Both the position numbers and the translations under genes were made by a program. A DNA stretch of 64,000 nucleotides from Arenicola marina. Taxonomy: Eukaryota > Annelida > Polychaeta > Arenicolidae. Below the pieces are notes generated by a model. The model did no database searches, was not told the DNA's origin, and saw nothing but the letters and a program-made list of their open reading frames with translations. The stretch covers positions 67,276,119-67,340,118 of the forward strand of contig OZ025248.1 in the NCBI GenBank assembly GCA_964019135.1, in the 5' to 3' direction. Shown piece by piece: positions 21,360 to 33,827 of the stretch (its first letter is position 1; each line of letters starts with the position of its first letter).

Positions 21360-22419
21360 GTAATGGAAAACCCCACATTGTTAACCCCATGCCAGAGAAA
21401 AATCGGTACCTATGTTTGACTATGTGGACCATTATAGAGCAGGACCAGGAAACTATAGAGCAGGTATCCAACCTTAATTAAAAAACAAGCAGATCATAGG
21501 TTGATCTGAGATTTTTGCTACAACCCGTCGAAAATTAGAGACCCTGCGAATCAGAATGTGATGAGGTCGATCGAACCACGCACCTGTAACATCCGCATGC
21601 TTGATTATGCGTCACAGCTTAATGACTTAATGACTATACGTCACAGCTTAATTGAACATTACCCTTGTCAAACATTAGTAAGCGAAACAATATATCAAAA
21701 GACAAATAGGAAAGACAAAGAAATAACTAGTAACTATATAACCCTAAACGATATACGACCATATATTAGGCACTACTTGCCGGCATATACTTGTCTGCGC
21801 ACGACCTATTGGTGCGTAACCTTCACGTGACGATTGCAAACATCCTTAACCTGAGCTTTGGGCGTCCGGTTGACCTTATGCCGGCGGCAAGCTCGCCATA
21901 GAGCACATCCTTTGGAATGCGTTCACTTTGCATTCGATGAACATTCCCAAGCCAACAAACACTTCTTTTGTTATAAGTTATAGAATATTCGCGCTCTACA
22001 CAATCTTGTGCCGACGTTGTGTGAAGGCCTATATATGTGAGTGGCCAGGGCTGGTCTTATACCGCAATTTGCGTCTGGTGTGGTGCCCCACTTTAGGTGC
22101 AGTACAGTATCCTGTTCTCCTGGAAAATCATTAAAATCTTCCTGAATTATGAATGTGTCCAGGGATGATCCAACATGTTTCAAAGAGGTTGGGGGTGGGT
22201 TGAGTGTGTGTGTGGGGGGGGGGGGAGGGGGGGGTGAGCGAGAACGAGAACCACAAAAGTGACTAATATGGACCCCATTGTTAGTGTTACATAATCTCTG
22301 TCGGCTGAGATCCAACATATATCTCGAAACGCCATGCCGCTCCTTCAATAAACAATCGTTCCCATAGTGACATTTCAAGAGCAATGAAACATGAGTTCAC
22401 GCAAAAAAAGATTTGGCTG
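21360..22419. other. Intergenic stretch, no gene seen
   Basis: Short frames on both strands lack domains or splice borders. A GT/G-rich low-complexity tract occupies about 22189-22240. Confidence 0.4.
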
Positions 22420-23302
22420 TATAGGGCTATAAAGTCTCGTTCGCTTAGACATCCGGTTTACTCATTTTGGGGACAAAATCAGAATCTGGGAATCAGAATC
22501 AGTCTGGGAATCAGACTACCTGCGCAAAAGCCAGGCGCCGAGGGGTGGGTCCATTGCCGAAGGCCTAGCAATATGATTAAGAATATTTAAGAAATATAGC
22601 TTCACAAAACGGATAGACGACATATTTTTTGTTCGTTTGCGCCATCACAATGACGAATATTTCTTACGACGGGACAATACGACCGAGAAACTAACGTTTC
22701 TTTGCATTTTCTACGAAAACGAGGCATTATGGCGTCACAGGGATTCTCCCCGGTGACAACGTTGGCGCAACGCTTCAAACAGAAAACTTACAAAAATGAA
22801 GAAACTTGGTCTTTTCGTGATCCAAAAGTGATACGAAAACATCCAACTGGTCTTATTTTATCTTTACCATGTGGTTTAATGACGCATCCGTGTGCTGTTA
22901 CTCCATGCACTGCACCTTTTGACAGCGGAATGGTTAAGTCGATCACTTGCTCTCGCCATTTTTGTTACTGCGGAGGCACGCAACACTCTGTGACGTCACT
23001 CGCTGTTTGAGGAACTTGTAAAAAGCCCGGGCGCAGGGCTAAATTTAGAACGTTATTTTTAGCTTTCGAGTGTTTTGAAGACGGATTTTTCCTTGTATAT
23101 TCCCAAAGTTCTGCGCTTCATCGCCTCCAAATATTTTTACGTATGTCTCCCATAGCCATATTTAGTGAAATGGTACTCATAGTCTTTAGAATAAACATGG
23201 AAAGAAATTGACTTATAGCTGCCAAATTTTCAACATGGTGCACGTGTGTTTGTTTTTCCCCAAAACTGAAGTCTCGCGGCCCGATCGCGAGAACTGTATA
23301 GC
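22420..23302 (+). mobile_element. Foldback element family C, copy 1
   Basis: Starts TATAGGGCTATAAAGTCTCG and ends with the complement of a related end (GTGCTATACAGTTCTCGCGA read on the minus strand). TIRs of about 70 bp are imperfect and both contain TTTTGGGGACAAA/GGAAAAACAAAC with ACACGTG. On the minus strand it carries a short leader starting at ATG 22959 (MARASDRLNHSAVKRCSAW), also found in the larger element at 46880-50761. An inverted copy lies at 33947-34736 and a 5' piece at 55392-55690. Confidence 0.7.
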
Positions 23303-23313
23303 ACTTTTAGCCT

Positions 23314-23600
23314 GCCTGACACTGACAGTCACTTATGATTCTGGTTCACCAACTGTCTGACCGCTCATATATTACATAAATTTACTCTGATGGTTATAAT
23401 TCTGATATACGCATTAAATTCAGTGGTTAGTTTTGCATCCAAGGACAGCTTCAGCCGATTTAGTGTGTGAAGCGAGTGATGGCAAACAACCGGAAGGTAG
23501 GCAGCACGTACAGGCCGTTGATGCTAGGCATTGACACAGAGCATAAGTATCCCTGTCTCGTGAGGTCTCGGTCAGATCCAGTAGTGACTGTCCAGCCCTA
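23314..23600 (+). repeat. Dispersed repeat family B, copy 1
   Basis: Runs from GCCTGACACTGACAGTCAC to GACTGTCCAGCCCTA and abuts the family C element. Family markers are ACCGCTCATATATTACAT, GCATCCAAGGACAGC and GCGAGTGATGGCAAACAACC. Other copies: 28736-29030 (-), 33025-33320 (+), 33541-33827 (-), with fragments at 24785-24863 and 26640-26775. About 290 bp, non-coding, SINE- or MITE-sized. Confidence 0.8.
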
Positions 23601-23604
23601 TTAG

Positions 23605-24784
23605 GGCATGCAAGTGAATCTCGTTTTATGTGTGCGATACCTCACGAGATCATATTTTGGAGACAACGACGCTATATGCTGAATACCCGATATTTGCGCT
23701 GGCCTGGCAGTGTTGCCGACGGTCGCATGATGTCAAGTGGAAAAAAACCTAATTAGCGGAAATGAAGAAATGAATTTTGGTTTCGACAGATCGATTTATC
23801 TCGTTCAAAGTAGGTAATTGCTTAACACATATCCAATGTTTGCATTATTTAAATAAAGCTTGGAATATAAATACACTGATAAAAATAAAAATATTTTTTA
23901 ATTATATTAACTAAAATAGTGTACGTGCCTTTGCATACATCCTCAATCATGTCCTTTGCATTTAGCAAATATTTGAGATCAAATAATTTGCACCAACAGT
24001 TTTGTCTGAGATATTTCACACATAGATATAGATCTAAGCTTACGATAAATACATATTTATGGTGCAACTTTTTTATCTATAATTAATTATGTTTCAATTG
24101 GTCAGCTTTTTTTGTTTTTGATAATATTGGAGTTTCTTGCATGTCAACAGTCAAGTGGCCATACCAATAAAACATTGCAAATTATGTAACTATGAATGAA
24201 ACAAAAGTACAAGGACGTGATTGCAAAGGTCAACTAAATCCACTAACAAACGAAATAGTTACCAGACTACATAAGACCATAGAAAGGAGCATTATACAAC
24301 TAAAATTTATGATTTTGAAAATGTCCGGACTAATGTTTGTCAAGTGAACACGGAAAGTAGAAAGTTAAGGATTATTATAGTATATTGAACTGTAATGTCA
24401 TTGTAACTTTAAATGTCGTAAACTGATCTTTTTAAATAATGGAACACATGATATTAGATACTATAGCGACAGAGCAGAATAACAAAGCAACATGTCTTGG
24501 TGCTCTTGTCACAACCGTAGTAAAATGTAGGAGAATGAACTAACAGTGACAACTTGAAATTGTTTGTCAAAATGTACTGATCGTGGCCAGCATTATGGAA
24601 GATTACAAGTTCAAAGTGTCAGCTACAAATATATTGACACTTAAAAGTTAAGAGATCTTTATTTAAGACGCACGAAAGTTGCGACCCACCCCTTGAACAA
24701 AAAGCACGGGTTCGTTTGTTTGTCTCCAAACCACAGGCTGGAAGTAGAACCGGCGAGAACTGACATGCCCTATGAGAGTAGGGT
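23605..24784. other. AT-rich intergenic stretch
   Basis: Strongly AT-rich, with poly(T) and poly(A) segments. No coding frame, splice-bounded exon or repeat family is recognised. Confidence 0.45.
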
Positions 24785-24863
24785 TGTACAGTCAATAAGG
24801 GATCTGATCGAGAGCCCACGAGGCAGGGATACTTATGTTCTACGTCAATGCTATAGCTAGCCT
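24785..24863 (-). repeat. Family B fragment
   Basis: Matches the end of family B (TGTACAGTCA..GGGATCT.ATCGAGA.CCCACGAG.CAGG..TACTTATG). It stops abruptly after about 80 bp. Confidence 0.7.
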
Positions 24864-24967
24864 GAAAACAAGGTCGTTACTTACGACATCATTCATCTAA
24901 TCAATGGTCGACTGGCGGTCGTTTCCAAACCAACCCCTAAGGCGAACGCCAACCGCATTAAGCCAAA

Positions 24968-25091
24968 GGGAATTTCCCTTTCGGTCCGAAGCTCTTGGTG
25001 TCTTTTATCCACCTGGTCTAGTTGGTCGAGATATCAGTTTATATGAAAGATACCAAAGGGAATATCCCTTTTGGCTTGACGGGAATTTCCC
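24968..25091. promoter_or_regulatory. Cluster of three palindromic kappaB-like sites
   Basis: GGGAATTTCCC at 24968-24978, GGGAATATCCC at 25058-25068 and GGGAATTTCCC at 25081-25091. The two outer sites are perfect palindromic matches to the Rel/NF-kappaB consensus GGGRNNYYCC; the middle one departs at one position. The first two are each set in CCAAAGGG..CCCTTT. They lie 630-750 bp upstream of the chitin-binding protein gene, so immune-type control of that gene is a possible reading. A repeat origin of the palindromes cannot be excluded. Confidence 0.5.
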
Positions 25092-25721
25092 TTTTTTGGC
25101 CAAGGCCATTGGCCCGAGATATCACATATGTATAAATTTTGCAAAGACTGATCACATATTTAAGCCTTTTCAATAATAAATAAACATAGCTGTTGTTAAA
25201 AGCAAAACCATTTGCATGGGTTGGTTGATTTTTATTTCAATTATGGGTTCAACTCCCTTCTAAGTTATCAATTGCAAGTTAAACCAGTTAGCAAGTTATT
25301 AAGTTTAGATACTATTGGTTTATCAGATACTATAGGTTTATAGTTTATAGTAACATCCCATATGCTATACTCAATTGAGGCTTATATTTATCATTTGGAA
25401 GTTCCGCATCATAAAGGAGAGCAACAAGCCGATAATAGCTCGTCGCCAGTTGGTTCCCCCTACTTGATTGACAGCAGAGGCGGTTCGCATATATTACAAG
25501 GTGATGGGATAACGTTTGTTATGGTTCTTTCCTTGAAAGCCCCGTTATCGAGTAAGCGACAGCTGTTGTGCGTGAGAACACGTACTGTGAAAAAATTATC
25601 TCTTTTATGATATTGTGGACCTGTCTGGAACGATCGTCAAGGCCACACGTGATGTCTGACCTTCAAGGGTAACATATATATGGTACGCCAGGCAACACTG
25701 TAAATTAAACAATTGGGAAAC

Positions 25722-27871
25722 ATGGATAATTGTGGTTGCATAGTACTTTTCATGTGTATTACAGGTAAGAGATCAGTCTATTATTCATCATCTCTTATTC
25801 AGTTAGTACACCGCCACAGGGGCGTACACCACCACAGTGGCGGACACGACCACAGTCGCGTACACGACCACAGTCGCGTACACGACCACAGTCGCGTACA
25901 CCACCACGTGGCGGACACGACCACAAAGGCGTACATGACTACCAGTGGCGGACTCCACCACAGTGGCGTACACCACCACAGTGGCGTACACGACCACTGA
26001 CCTAACATTTAATTGGCCCCATAATGATTACCAGATCTATTCTATGTCAGCCGTATCATTACGTATTATCATTATCCGTATCAAGTATCATTAATTATAT
26101 TTCTTTTTACAACTGGATGGATGTCTTGGCATATCCTGCGAGACGACGACAATTATATTCTGTGTTCTAAGTTTCTTCTGATTAGTTTCGCTGCCTGTTC
26201 GCATGCAGTTACTTCCAGAAACCATACCGGCCAATTCTACACTTAGTCGTGATTATGGGCTTTCGAAATAAATCCTTCTGTCCATTCACAAACCTATTTA
26301 GCATTATAATTTGGCAATTGGTACTGATTATTGCTAACACCTGTTCTTCCTCGCTTACTTACTGATTTCTGGCATTGATGTCACCTTACAGGCCATGTCC
26401 TCGGTCAGTTCACCTGTCCACCCGGAGAGCCCCCGTTCTGCCAGGCAGGTCTATACCCAAACCCTATCGACTGCACTACATTCTACAACTGTGCGGAAGA
26501 TTGTCAAGCCTTCCTGGAGTCCTGCCCTGACGGACTAGTATTCAATCCCATCGCCGAAACATGTGTGTTTTCGACGGATTACAACTGTATCCGTGAGTAC
26601 AAAAAAAAAATATTATATGTCAGAAAATGTCGCCTTATCATGCTTATGCTCCACGTCAATGCCATAGCATCAACGGTCTATACGTGTTACCTACCTTCAA
26701 GTTGCTTGCCTTCACTCGCTTCACACACAAAATCGGCTAAAGCTATCTTTGGATGCACAACTAACCACTGATTTTAAATCAGGCCAGGCCATAAACCGGA
26801 AATAAAACCCTATTTTTTGTGGTTTTTACGGTTTTCCTAATTAGTTTCATAAAACGCCTGGTACCGCTATACCGCTATACCGCAATGCCTGGCGAGTGCC
26901 GTCGAACTGCTCTAAGCGGTAGAACACGAGCCGAAAGTGAAATAAAGAAAAGATATCGAAATAAAACCGGCATTTATACTGTTACTACATTCCCATAATA
27001 AAAACAGTATTGCAGATTCCCAAAAAACATCGTTGATAAATCGTTGTTCATCTCTGCTAAAGCCCATTCTTTCCACCAAATATGCATTAATTGTTAGAGA
27101 GAGAGAGCGAGAATATCATTTATTTAACCAATGCCATGTTTCAAGGAATACATGATGATAAACAGTACATGATAATAAAAAGAGACGCATATATGGGAAC
27201 AAAATAATGTTACACTAATACCGGATACAAAGTGGCATTGGCAGAGGAGAGTCCCATCAAGACATAAATGTCGCTGGCATGGAACCCACCTCAAAAAAAA
27301 AGAAATTTAGCATTATGGTTCTTAAGAATGACTCTATATCTAATTATAGCGCTCGAGCGGTATAGTCGCATGCAATGTTAAGCAGCAGACAAACCAATCT
27401 TTAACGTTCTGGGATTCATTTCGTAGTGGAATATATATTCATCAATCCATCGTGGTGAATGTTAACCCCAGGTTGCTTATGTTAACCCTGAGTTGTCGAT
27501 GTTAACCCCTGGGTTGTCGATGTTAACCCCTGGGTTGCCGATGTTAACCCAACTTAAAGAAACAGTGCAATCATTCTCCCAGCGAAGTCTGGTTCTGGAA
27601 TAAACAAGTACACACTTGAAAGTGCTAAAATAACCGGCCAGTCGTAACTCATGTCTCTCTCTCGCTCTGTATCAGAGACTTTCACTCCACCCGTGTGGGT
27701 AATTATCCGGGGTTCGAATAGTCATTATAGTAAACAATCTGTTTTTCGCTACATAATTTGTGTTTTGTTTCAACAGCTTCCACAACCCCCACAATCACGA
27801 CACAAGACATGACCTCAGTTGCAGCCACCACAGATACACCAGGCACCACCCGAGACCCGCTGGATGTATAG
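25722..27871 (+). CDS. Small secreted chitin-binding (peritrophin-A type) protein
   Basis: Three exons: 25722-25764, 26392-26592, 27777-27871; both introns are phase 1 and the product is 112 residues. Exon 1 gives MDNCGCIVLFMCIT, a short hydrophobic leader ending near Gly15. Exon 2 is one ChtBD2 domain (about residues 23-81) with cysteines at 31, 42, 48, 59, 72 and 80, the GLYPNPIDCTTFYNC signature and a CPDGLVFNP motif; two extra cysteines (23, 52) could form a fourth disulfide. Exon 3 encodes a Thr/Ser-rich tail likely to be O-glycosylated. Chitin binding in a matrix, mucus or shell layer is inferred from the family. Start chosen because the ATG gives a leader and a 43-nt exon in the right phase. 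An AATAAA lies 32 bp past the stop. Confidence 0.85.
25803..25997. repeat. 18-bp minisatellite in intron 1 of the chitin-binding protein gene
   Basis: Units based on GTACACGACCACAGTCGC repeat about ten times, with GTACACCACCACAGTGGC and GGACACGACC variants. Frames on both strands stay open only because the unit length is a multiple of three and lacks stops. Confidence 0.9.
26640..26775 (-). repeat. Family B fragment in intron 2 of the chitin-binding protein gene
   Basis: Contains TTATGCTCCACGTCAATGCC, CTTGCCTTCACTCGCTTCACACAC and TTGGATGCACAACTAACC in family order, and is truncated on both sides. Confidence 0.75.
27457..27550. repeat. 21-22 bp tandem repeat with internal dyads
   Basis: Five units of GATGTTAACCCCTGGGTTG(T/C)C type. 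GTTAAC and the AACCC..GGGTT arms make each unit partly self-complementary. It lies in intron 2 of the chitin-binding protein gene. Confidence 0.85.
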
Positions 27872-27902
27872 AATAAGCGAGTTTGGCTAGAAAACAAGAC
27901 AC

Positions 27903-27908
27903 AATAAA
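27903..27908 (+). terminator. Polyadenylation signal of the chitin-binding protein gene
   Basis: AATAAA 32 bp after the stop codon gives a very short 3'UTR, consistent with exon 3 being terminal. Confidence 0.65.
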
Positions 27909-28735
27909 GAAGGTCTTCGGTCCTGAACAATCGACGGTATTTACTTATTTCGTTGGTGTTGACCTAGATTCCCGCTCTCGGCCAGTGGGAGAGAGTAACG
28001 CGGTCCGTGCTTGGGCCGCAGCGCGGGAGTTGTAAACACAAGCTGGAAAGTGATGGCCGTGTCATATGCCTATGAAGCGAGGTTATTAGACTCGGAACCA
28101 AATCAGCCTCCTTCCTAAGAAACCTCTGATCCAGAAGATACATGGTTGGCTGGTTAAAGTGAAATTACGACGAGGCGCCTGACAGTCGCCTTAGGAAGGC
28201 GGGATTGGTGCTCGTGTGGTCAGTGTCTTGCTTTACCAGGCCTGCCTTTAAGCAGCATGTGTGCATTTAGCCCGCACCCAGGGATCACAGACAGATCTGG
28301 TAATGAGTGTCTGGCCATGCCGAAAGAGGGTCCCTGTTGTGGTGAAATCACACTCGGTTTCCCTGATCATGAATTTTAAAATAAATGTATGAGTCCCCGC
28401 GATATTTGTTCCACAACTCACAGGGAGAGCAATGGATGCGGCCAGTTTGCTTTAGGCGTACATTTAGATTTTGTTGCAATAGTAAGTGTAATTTGCAGGA
28501 ACTGGTTCGTTCAGAAATAAAACAAGCACAGTTTTATCCGCTTAAATAAAACATAAAGAAGAATAATCTCTAACACAAGAAACTAACATTATCATATGTC
28601 AGGTCATATATGCTTACAGCTTATTACTTTCTCGTACGGTTGTGGCGCGAAATTGTATTTCAAATAAGATAAAATTGTATTTATAACATCAGTACAAACG
28701 GTTGTGAGGGAAAGCTTAGCACTTAGCGCTATATG
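27909..28735. other. Intergenic stretch, no gene seen
   Basis: No coding frame with a domain or splice borders. Base composition is mixed, and no repeat family shared with the rest of the window was recognised. Confidence 0.4.
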
Positions 28736-29030
28736 GCTGTACAGTGACTACGGGATCTTATCGAGACCCCACGAGACAGGCCTACTTATGCCCTACGTCA
28801 ATGCGTACCATCAACCGCCTGTACTTGCTGCCTGCCTTCCGGTTGTTTGCCTTCACTCGCTTCACACACAAGATCGGCTAAAGTTGTCCTTGGATGCACA
28901 ACTAACCGCTGAAGTTCTGTGCATATCAGAATTATAACCATCCTAGTAGATTTATGTAATATATGAGCGGTTAGACAGTTGATAAACCAGAGTCCGGTTG
29001 TCTCATGAGTGAGTGTCAGTGTCAGGCGAT
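28736..29030 (-). repeat. Dispersed repeat family B, copy 2
   Basis: Reverse orientation relative to 23314-23600, from TGTACAGTGACTACGGGATC to GTGTCAGGCGATC. It is followed by ATGTGCTGTGCGGGATTGTC, a flank also seen next to other B copies. It is directly followed by family A. Confidence 0.85.
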
Positions 29031-29073
29031 CGAATGTGCTGTGCGGGATTGTCCATGTCGTATGACGTATTAA

Positions 29074-29838
29074 CAAATTGTGTGACGTCACGCCTTAGTC
29101 TTAAGTGTTCATTATCTAGAAGAATGCATCGAAAACAGACCTAGCCGTGTTGTGTATTTACGTAAGTGTGCATTATTTAAATAAAAAACAGTGCTTTATT
29201 TTAATAATGAAAGGAAAACCTGTGTATTATCTTGATAAAGAACAGTTGTTAATATTGACTCCGCTAAGTGTCACGGTGTAAGCAATCGAGCTGAGCTGAG
29301 AGGAAGCGAGCTGGCTGATGTTGTCAGAACTTGCCAATTTCAAGACAAACCATGGAATGCATAAGTAGATGTTAAGCTCCATGTAGCGGGGGGTTAGATC
29401 AGAAATCTCAAAACATATGGAAATTCTACAGTTATCGATTGCATACATTTCTCATTAGATCCGTCATATCGCTTTTCATGGGGCAATGTTTTCGGGAAAC
29501 TGAGAAGCAATGAAATATAAAAAATACACGAGGGTTACCTCGTGTGTTTTTTTCGGAAAACAAGACTTCCAAAATGTGCACTTCCTCCATGCCTTCCAAC
29601 CTGGGGCTTCGCAATGACGAACCGTTGTTTCCATAATGTTCGCTCACGTATTAGTCGGGCAGTGCACAATAGACAATTTCCTGTGTTCAAACGTGAGCAA
29701 ATTTAATGCCTTGTTATAACAATTTTAAAAGTACGTTAAAGAACTCGCTGTGGTGCATTCCCCAAATAAACCACTCGACGCTATCGCGTCTCGTGTTTTA
29801 TTTTGGCGAAAGCACTCCAGCTCGTTCTTTTACTAGTA
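29074..29838 (+). repeat. Dispersed repeat family A, copy 2
   Basis: Same block order as 2907-3578, from AATTGTGTGACGTCACGCC to CTCCAGCTCGTTCTTTTACT. It carries an extra segment around 29225-29455. No shared protein frame exists. Confidence 0.8.
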
Positions 29839-31448
29839 CGTATAATTAGGGGATATTATACGTTCAGACGCACTTCGAACAAATTTGTCAGGAGATCTCC
29901 CTAAAATGTTTCTTTATATTCGAAAGACCAAGTAAAGGCGGATTTTACCAATAATGCACGTTGTCTGAAAACAATAAAGGGAAACATGTGCTCCTTAAAC
30001 ACGGTGGGTCATCATTTTTTATCACTACGGGCCGCTTGAACATTGCCATCCGGTAATAAGAGTAATTTGAGCAATAGCTTATTATTTTTCGGCTATTTGT
30101 TATTAACCTAACTGGAGTATAAGGCTGTGCAGTTCTCGCGGCTTCTACTTCCGGTTTAGTTCTTTTGGGACCAACAAAAAAACACGTGCTTTTAGAACGA
30201 GTGCGCATCACGTTGGTGCCTTGCTACAGCTGCGTGACGCGCACTCATTGTAGTCAGCGTTTGAGTGTTGGGAACCGGCCAGCTGCGGGGTTTGTGCGTG
30301 AAGAATCGAGTGGGTGTGAAACTATTTTTTGTTTGCTTTGGTCCAGGCATGGCTAACTATGAAATCACAATATAATTAAAGATAAGACATGTATCTCTCC
30401 ATAATGCATGTGGTCCGTTCGATGAGAATGGTGGAAGCGTTGTATTTTGGGGCAATGCATCGATGTTTACATCTCTGGACAAACGGCACACCATTTTCCT
30501 CGCCTGGTCAGTCCATATAAGGAACGTTGTTACGTAACCATAGATCCCGCGCGCAGACATGCGTGTCATGATGATTATTACGTCATACGACATGGAAAAC
30601 CCCGCGCAACACATTAGATCAGAGATCGTGTAGTACGAGATATCCAACTCCGTTACGTCACAGTGGTATTTTGCGTGACACGCCGTTCCGCAGCGCCGCG
30701 ATGCGGCAGTGCTGCTGAACTAAACGGGCCGCATGATAAACATACTGAAATTGGTGTATTTACCAGCGGGTTTTCACCGTGATATATCCGGTAAAATACA
30801 TAATTCTGATGGGATAATGTAGCACCACACATCTGTTAATTACATACAGGTCGATTCCTTACCAAAACAAAAACATAACACGGAAATGTTACAGAAACAG
30901 GTACCTGGGGTCTCAGCATTTGTCCCATGCTTAAGTCTCGACGCGTCACACAAACGGGTTAGCTTCGGTTCTTTTTTGGGGGTTGGAAGGGGTGGGGGGG
31001 GTGGATTCAGACTGATAGAGTATTGTCAGATTAGGAAAACAGGTGCATATTAAGCCCCTTGTAAGTAATTTACGGCATTCCCCGAAATGTGACCATATAA
31101 TTAGGGGAGTCAATTTCCTAGGTGTTTGACATGTAAAGCACATGCAAGAAACAAAGAAAACATGGTCTTTTTATTAGGCGCCACCAAATTGTTTGGGATG
31201 TGTGTTTAGATGGAAGCGGGAACTTACAAGTTTCCCTCTGTAAAATTATCAATACCCTGAATTTTCATCTGTGTACTCGTGTCCCAGGATTTGTGTATAA
31301 TTTTCGTTTATTATTGTTTTGAATTTTTTATTTTTGATATTTTCATGATTATTAATGTCTGCATTTTGTTCTGTTCGCATGTAAACCTCTCCGGAGTAAA
31401 TTGCACTAATCTTGGGAAGATAAGCAAATGCAAAAATGTCTTCATATC
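29839..31448. other. Intergenic repeat debris
   Basis: At 30120-30200 there is a diverged family C end (CTGTGCAGTTCTCGCGGCTT..ACACGTGC). The stretch 30440-30650 (minus) matches 33828-33945 (CGTATGACGTAATAATCATC..GGTTACGTAACAACG). No gene is supported. Confidence 0.5.
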
Positions 31449-31870
31449 CATTTTATTATAATTCTACATATATATTCACTTTCTTATAATTCTACATATA
31501 TATTCACTTTCTTATAATTCCACATATATATTCACTTCCCTTCCACAAATAAATTCACTTTCTTATAATTCCAAATATATATTCACTTCCTTTCCACAAA
31601 TAAAGTCACTTTCTTATAATTACAGATATATATGCACTTACTTATAATTCCAGATATATATGCACTTTAGTATAATTCCAAATATATATTCACTTCCTTT
31701 CCACAAATACATTCACTTTCTTATAATTCCAGATAAATATGCACTTTCTTATAATTCCAGATAAATATGCACTTTCTTATAATTCCAGATATATATGCAC
31801 TTCATTATAATTCCACAAAAATATGCACTTCATTATAATTCCACAAAAATATGCACTTCATTATAATTCC
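31449..31870. repeat. 27-28 bp AT-rich minisatellite, about 15 copies
   Basis: Units of the form CTTATAATTCCACATATATATTCACTT repeat, with TTCCACAAATAAA insertions between some of them. The last copies shift to CACAAAAATATGCACTTCAT. It is non-coding. Confidence 0.9.
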
Positions 31871-32490
31871 GCCCCTCTCAGTCGGGGAATGAATTACCCC
31901 CGCCTTCCCCCAGTCATTTCTTTTAACCTTCTCAAAATTCAATGCCACTTTGGAACATCTTGAATCCGCCCTGAATTCATATCAAGGTGATTTGAAAAAA
32001 TAAGAATGCATTTCTAGCCTCAGTATGCTATTTAACAGGGACTTCAGTGTTTTGACATAATCAAGCTGTAAATGTATCTCTTGCAATGAGCATTAATTAC
32101 TCCTATATAAATAATATCCAATGGGAATTCCAAACGCCACCTCAAAATGTGAACATGTTTCGAGGAAATATTTTGGAAGTAATATATATCGGTCGTTCTT
32201 CCATGTAAGGGTAAACCATTGTGTCAGCATAGCTCACATATTACTCACGCCTAACGTTTACTTCAATAATACATGCGCTCTTACATGGAAGATGGACCTA
32301 TATATCTGGGCAAACCCATCTCATAATTCATAAGATGTGTGCCACTTTCATACTCCAATCTAGCTTCGGGAGACATACTTCGTTGGACATGACATGCTAA
32401 ACTATGTATATGAAATAACCCACTGACATGTATCAGTGTATGTGACAACAATTTATCAAACCATTTTCAATATTAATTTAAGTTTCTTAC
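31871..32490. other. Intergenic stretch, no gene seen
   Basis: No splice-bounded frames were found downstream (minus sense) of the THAP exon, so the rest of that gene, if it exists here, was not located. Confidence 0.35.
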
Positions 32491-32629
32491 CAAGCGTTTC
32501 TTGTCAGCAGCATTCATAAACATAATGTCTTCGAAGTGCTCCTGACACACCACACAATTCTTGTATAGATAAGTACCGTCTTTTTTCCCCAGGTCTTCCC
32601 TCCTTAAATACTGAACCCATGTTTTTGCA
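32491..32629 (-). CDS. Internal exon of a THAP-domain protein
   Basis: A 139-nt exon is bounded by TTTCTTTTCAG (acceptor, 32630-32631) and TTG|GTAAGA (donor, 32490-32489). It enters in phase 2 and leaves in phase 0. It encodes the second half of a THAP zinc-finger core: WVQYLRREDLGKKD, YLYKNCVVCQEHFE and FMNAADKKRLV. The CxxxH-type pair C..EHF supplies the last zinc ligands of the C2CH finger, and the spacing resembles the P52rIPK (THAP0) / transposase-related THAP group. The flanking exons (CxxC start and AVPTIF end) were not found, so it may be a relic of a THAP transposon or one exon of a gene with large introns. Confidence 0.65.
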
Positions 32630-33024
32630 CTGAAAAGAAATATTAATAAGCATAGATTCAGAAGCAACTTACAAATGAATGTGACTGAAAACATGAGACT
32701 TGACAGTTTGTTTATGTGGAATAAATGCCATATTTTCTTCCATTATCGGTCACTCAGTTTACCGAGTTGACAGCATCAATGAGCATTGCAATTTAAGAGT
32801 ACTTGCACTGAGTGCAAATCAGGTGTGTTTCTTTGGGAATTGGAACAATTTATTGCCGCACAAAACTTCCCGCTGCCCAGCCAAGCCTTCCGCTTCGCTG
32901 CCATGATTGTTGATCACTGCGCACGGAAGCATGCAGTACGGCCGTTTGGGGGAGCCACCGGCGGATGTGCACGGTCAAAACGGCCGAGTTGACTATCTCT
33001 ACCTTACATAATCTCTGATTAGAT

Positions 33025-33827
33025 CGCCTGACACTGACAGTCACTCATGAGACAACCGCATTCTGGTTTATCAACTGCCTAACCGCTCATACATTACATT
33101 AATCTACTCGGATGGTTATAATTCTGATATGCGCAGAACTTCAGTGGTTAGTTGTGCATCCAAGGACAGCTTTAGCCGATCTTCTGTGTGAGGCGAGTGA
33201 AGGCAAGCAACCGGAAGGTAGGCAGCAAGTACAGGCCGTTGATGGTACGCATTTACGTTGAGCATAAGTATGCCTGTCTCGTGGGGTCTCGATAAGATCC
33301 CGTAGTGACTGTACAGCCCTAATTTCTCACTGGCTCAGTATACAGAAAGACATTAAATATCAGTTTAGTTTTGTCCTCCGAATACATGGCCACTGGGCTA
33401 GCATTTAGTAAATGATCCCAAAAGTTTATGGCAGCATATCATTAACTGATTTGTGACGGGCGTGGATGGGTGCGCTATGACAGCTCGGGCATGCTCGCAC
33501 GCAGGTGGATATACAGAGTATTAGTAACTTATAATAGGTTGTACAGTCACTACGGGATCTCATCGAGACCTAACGACACAGGAATACTTATGCTCTACGT
33601 CAATGCCTAACTGTACGTGCTGCCTACCTTTACGCCGAAGTTCCGGTTGTTTGCCTTCACTCGCGCCACACACAAAATCGGCTAAAGCTGGCCTAGGATG
33701 CACAAATAAGCATTGCAGTTTTGTGTACATCAGAATTATAGCCACCCGAGTAGATTTATATAATATATGAGCAGTTAGACAGTTGATAAACTAGAATGCG
33801 GTTGTCGCATGTCAGTGTCAGGCGATC
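33025..33827. repeat. Family B inverted pair
   Basis: Two nearly full copies face each other, 33025-33320 (+) and 33541-33827 (-), separated by 220 bp of unrelated sequence. The arms could pair over about 285 bp. The minus copy runs into sequence shared with 30440-30650 and then into family C. Confidence 0.8.
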
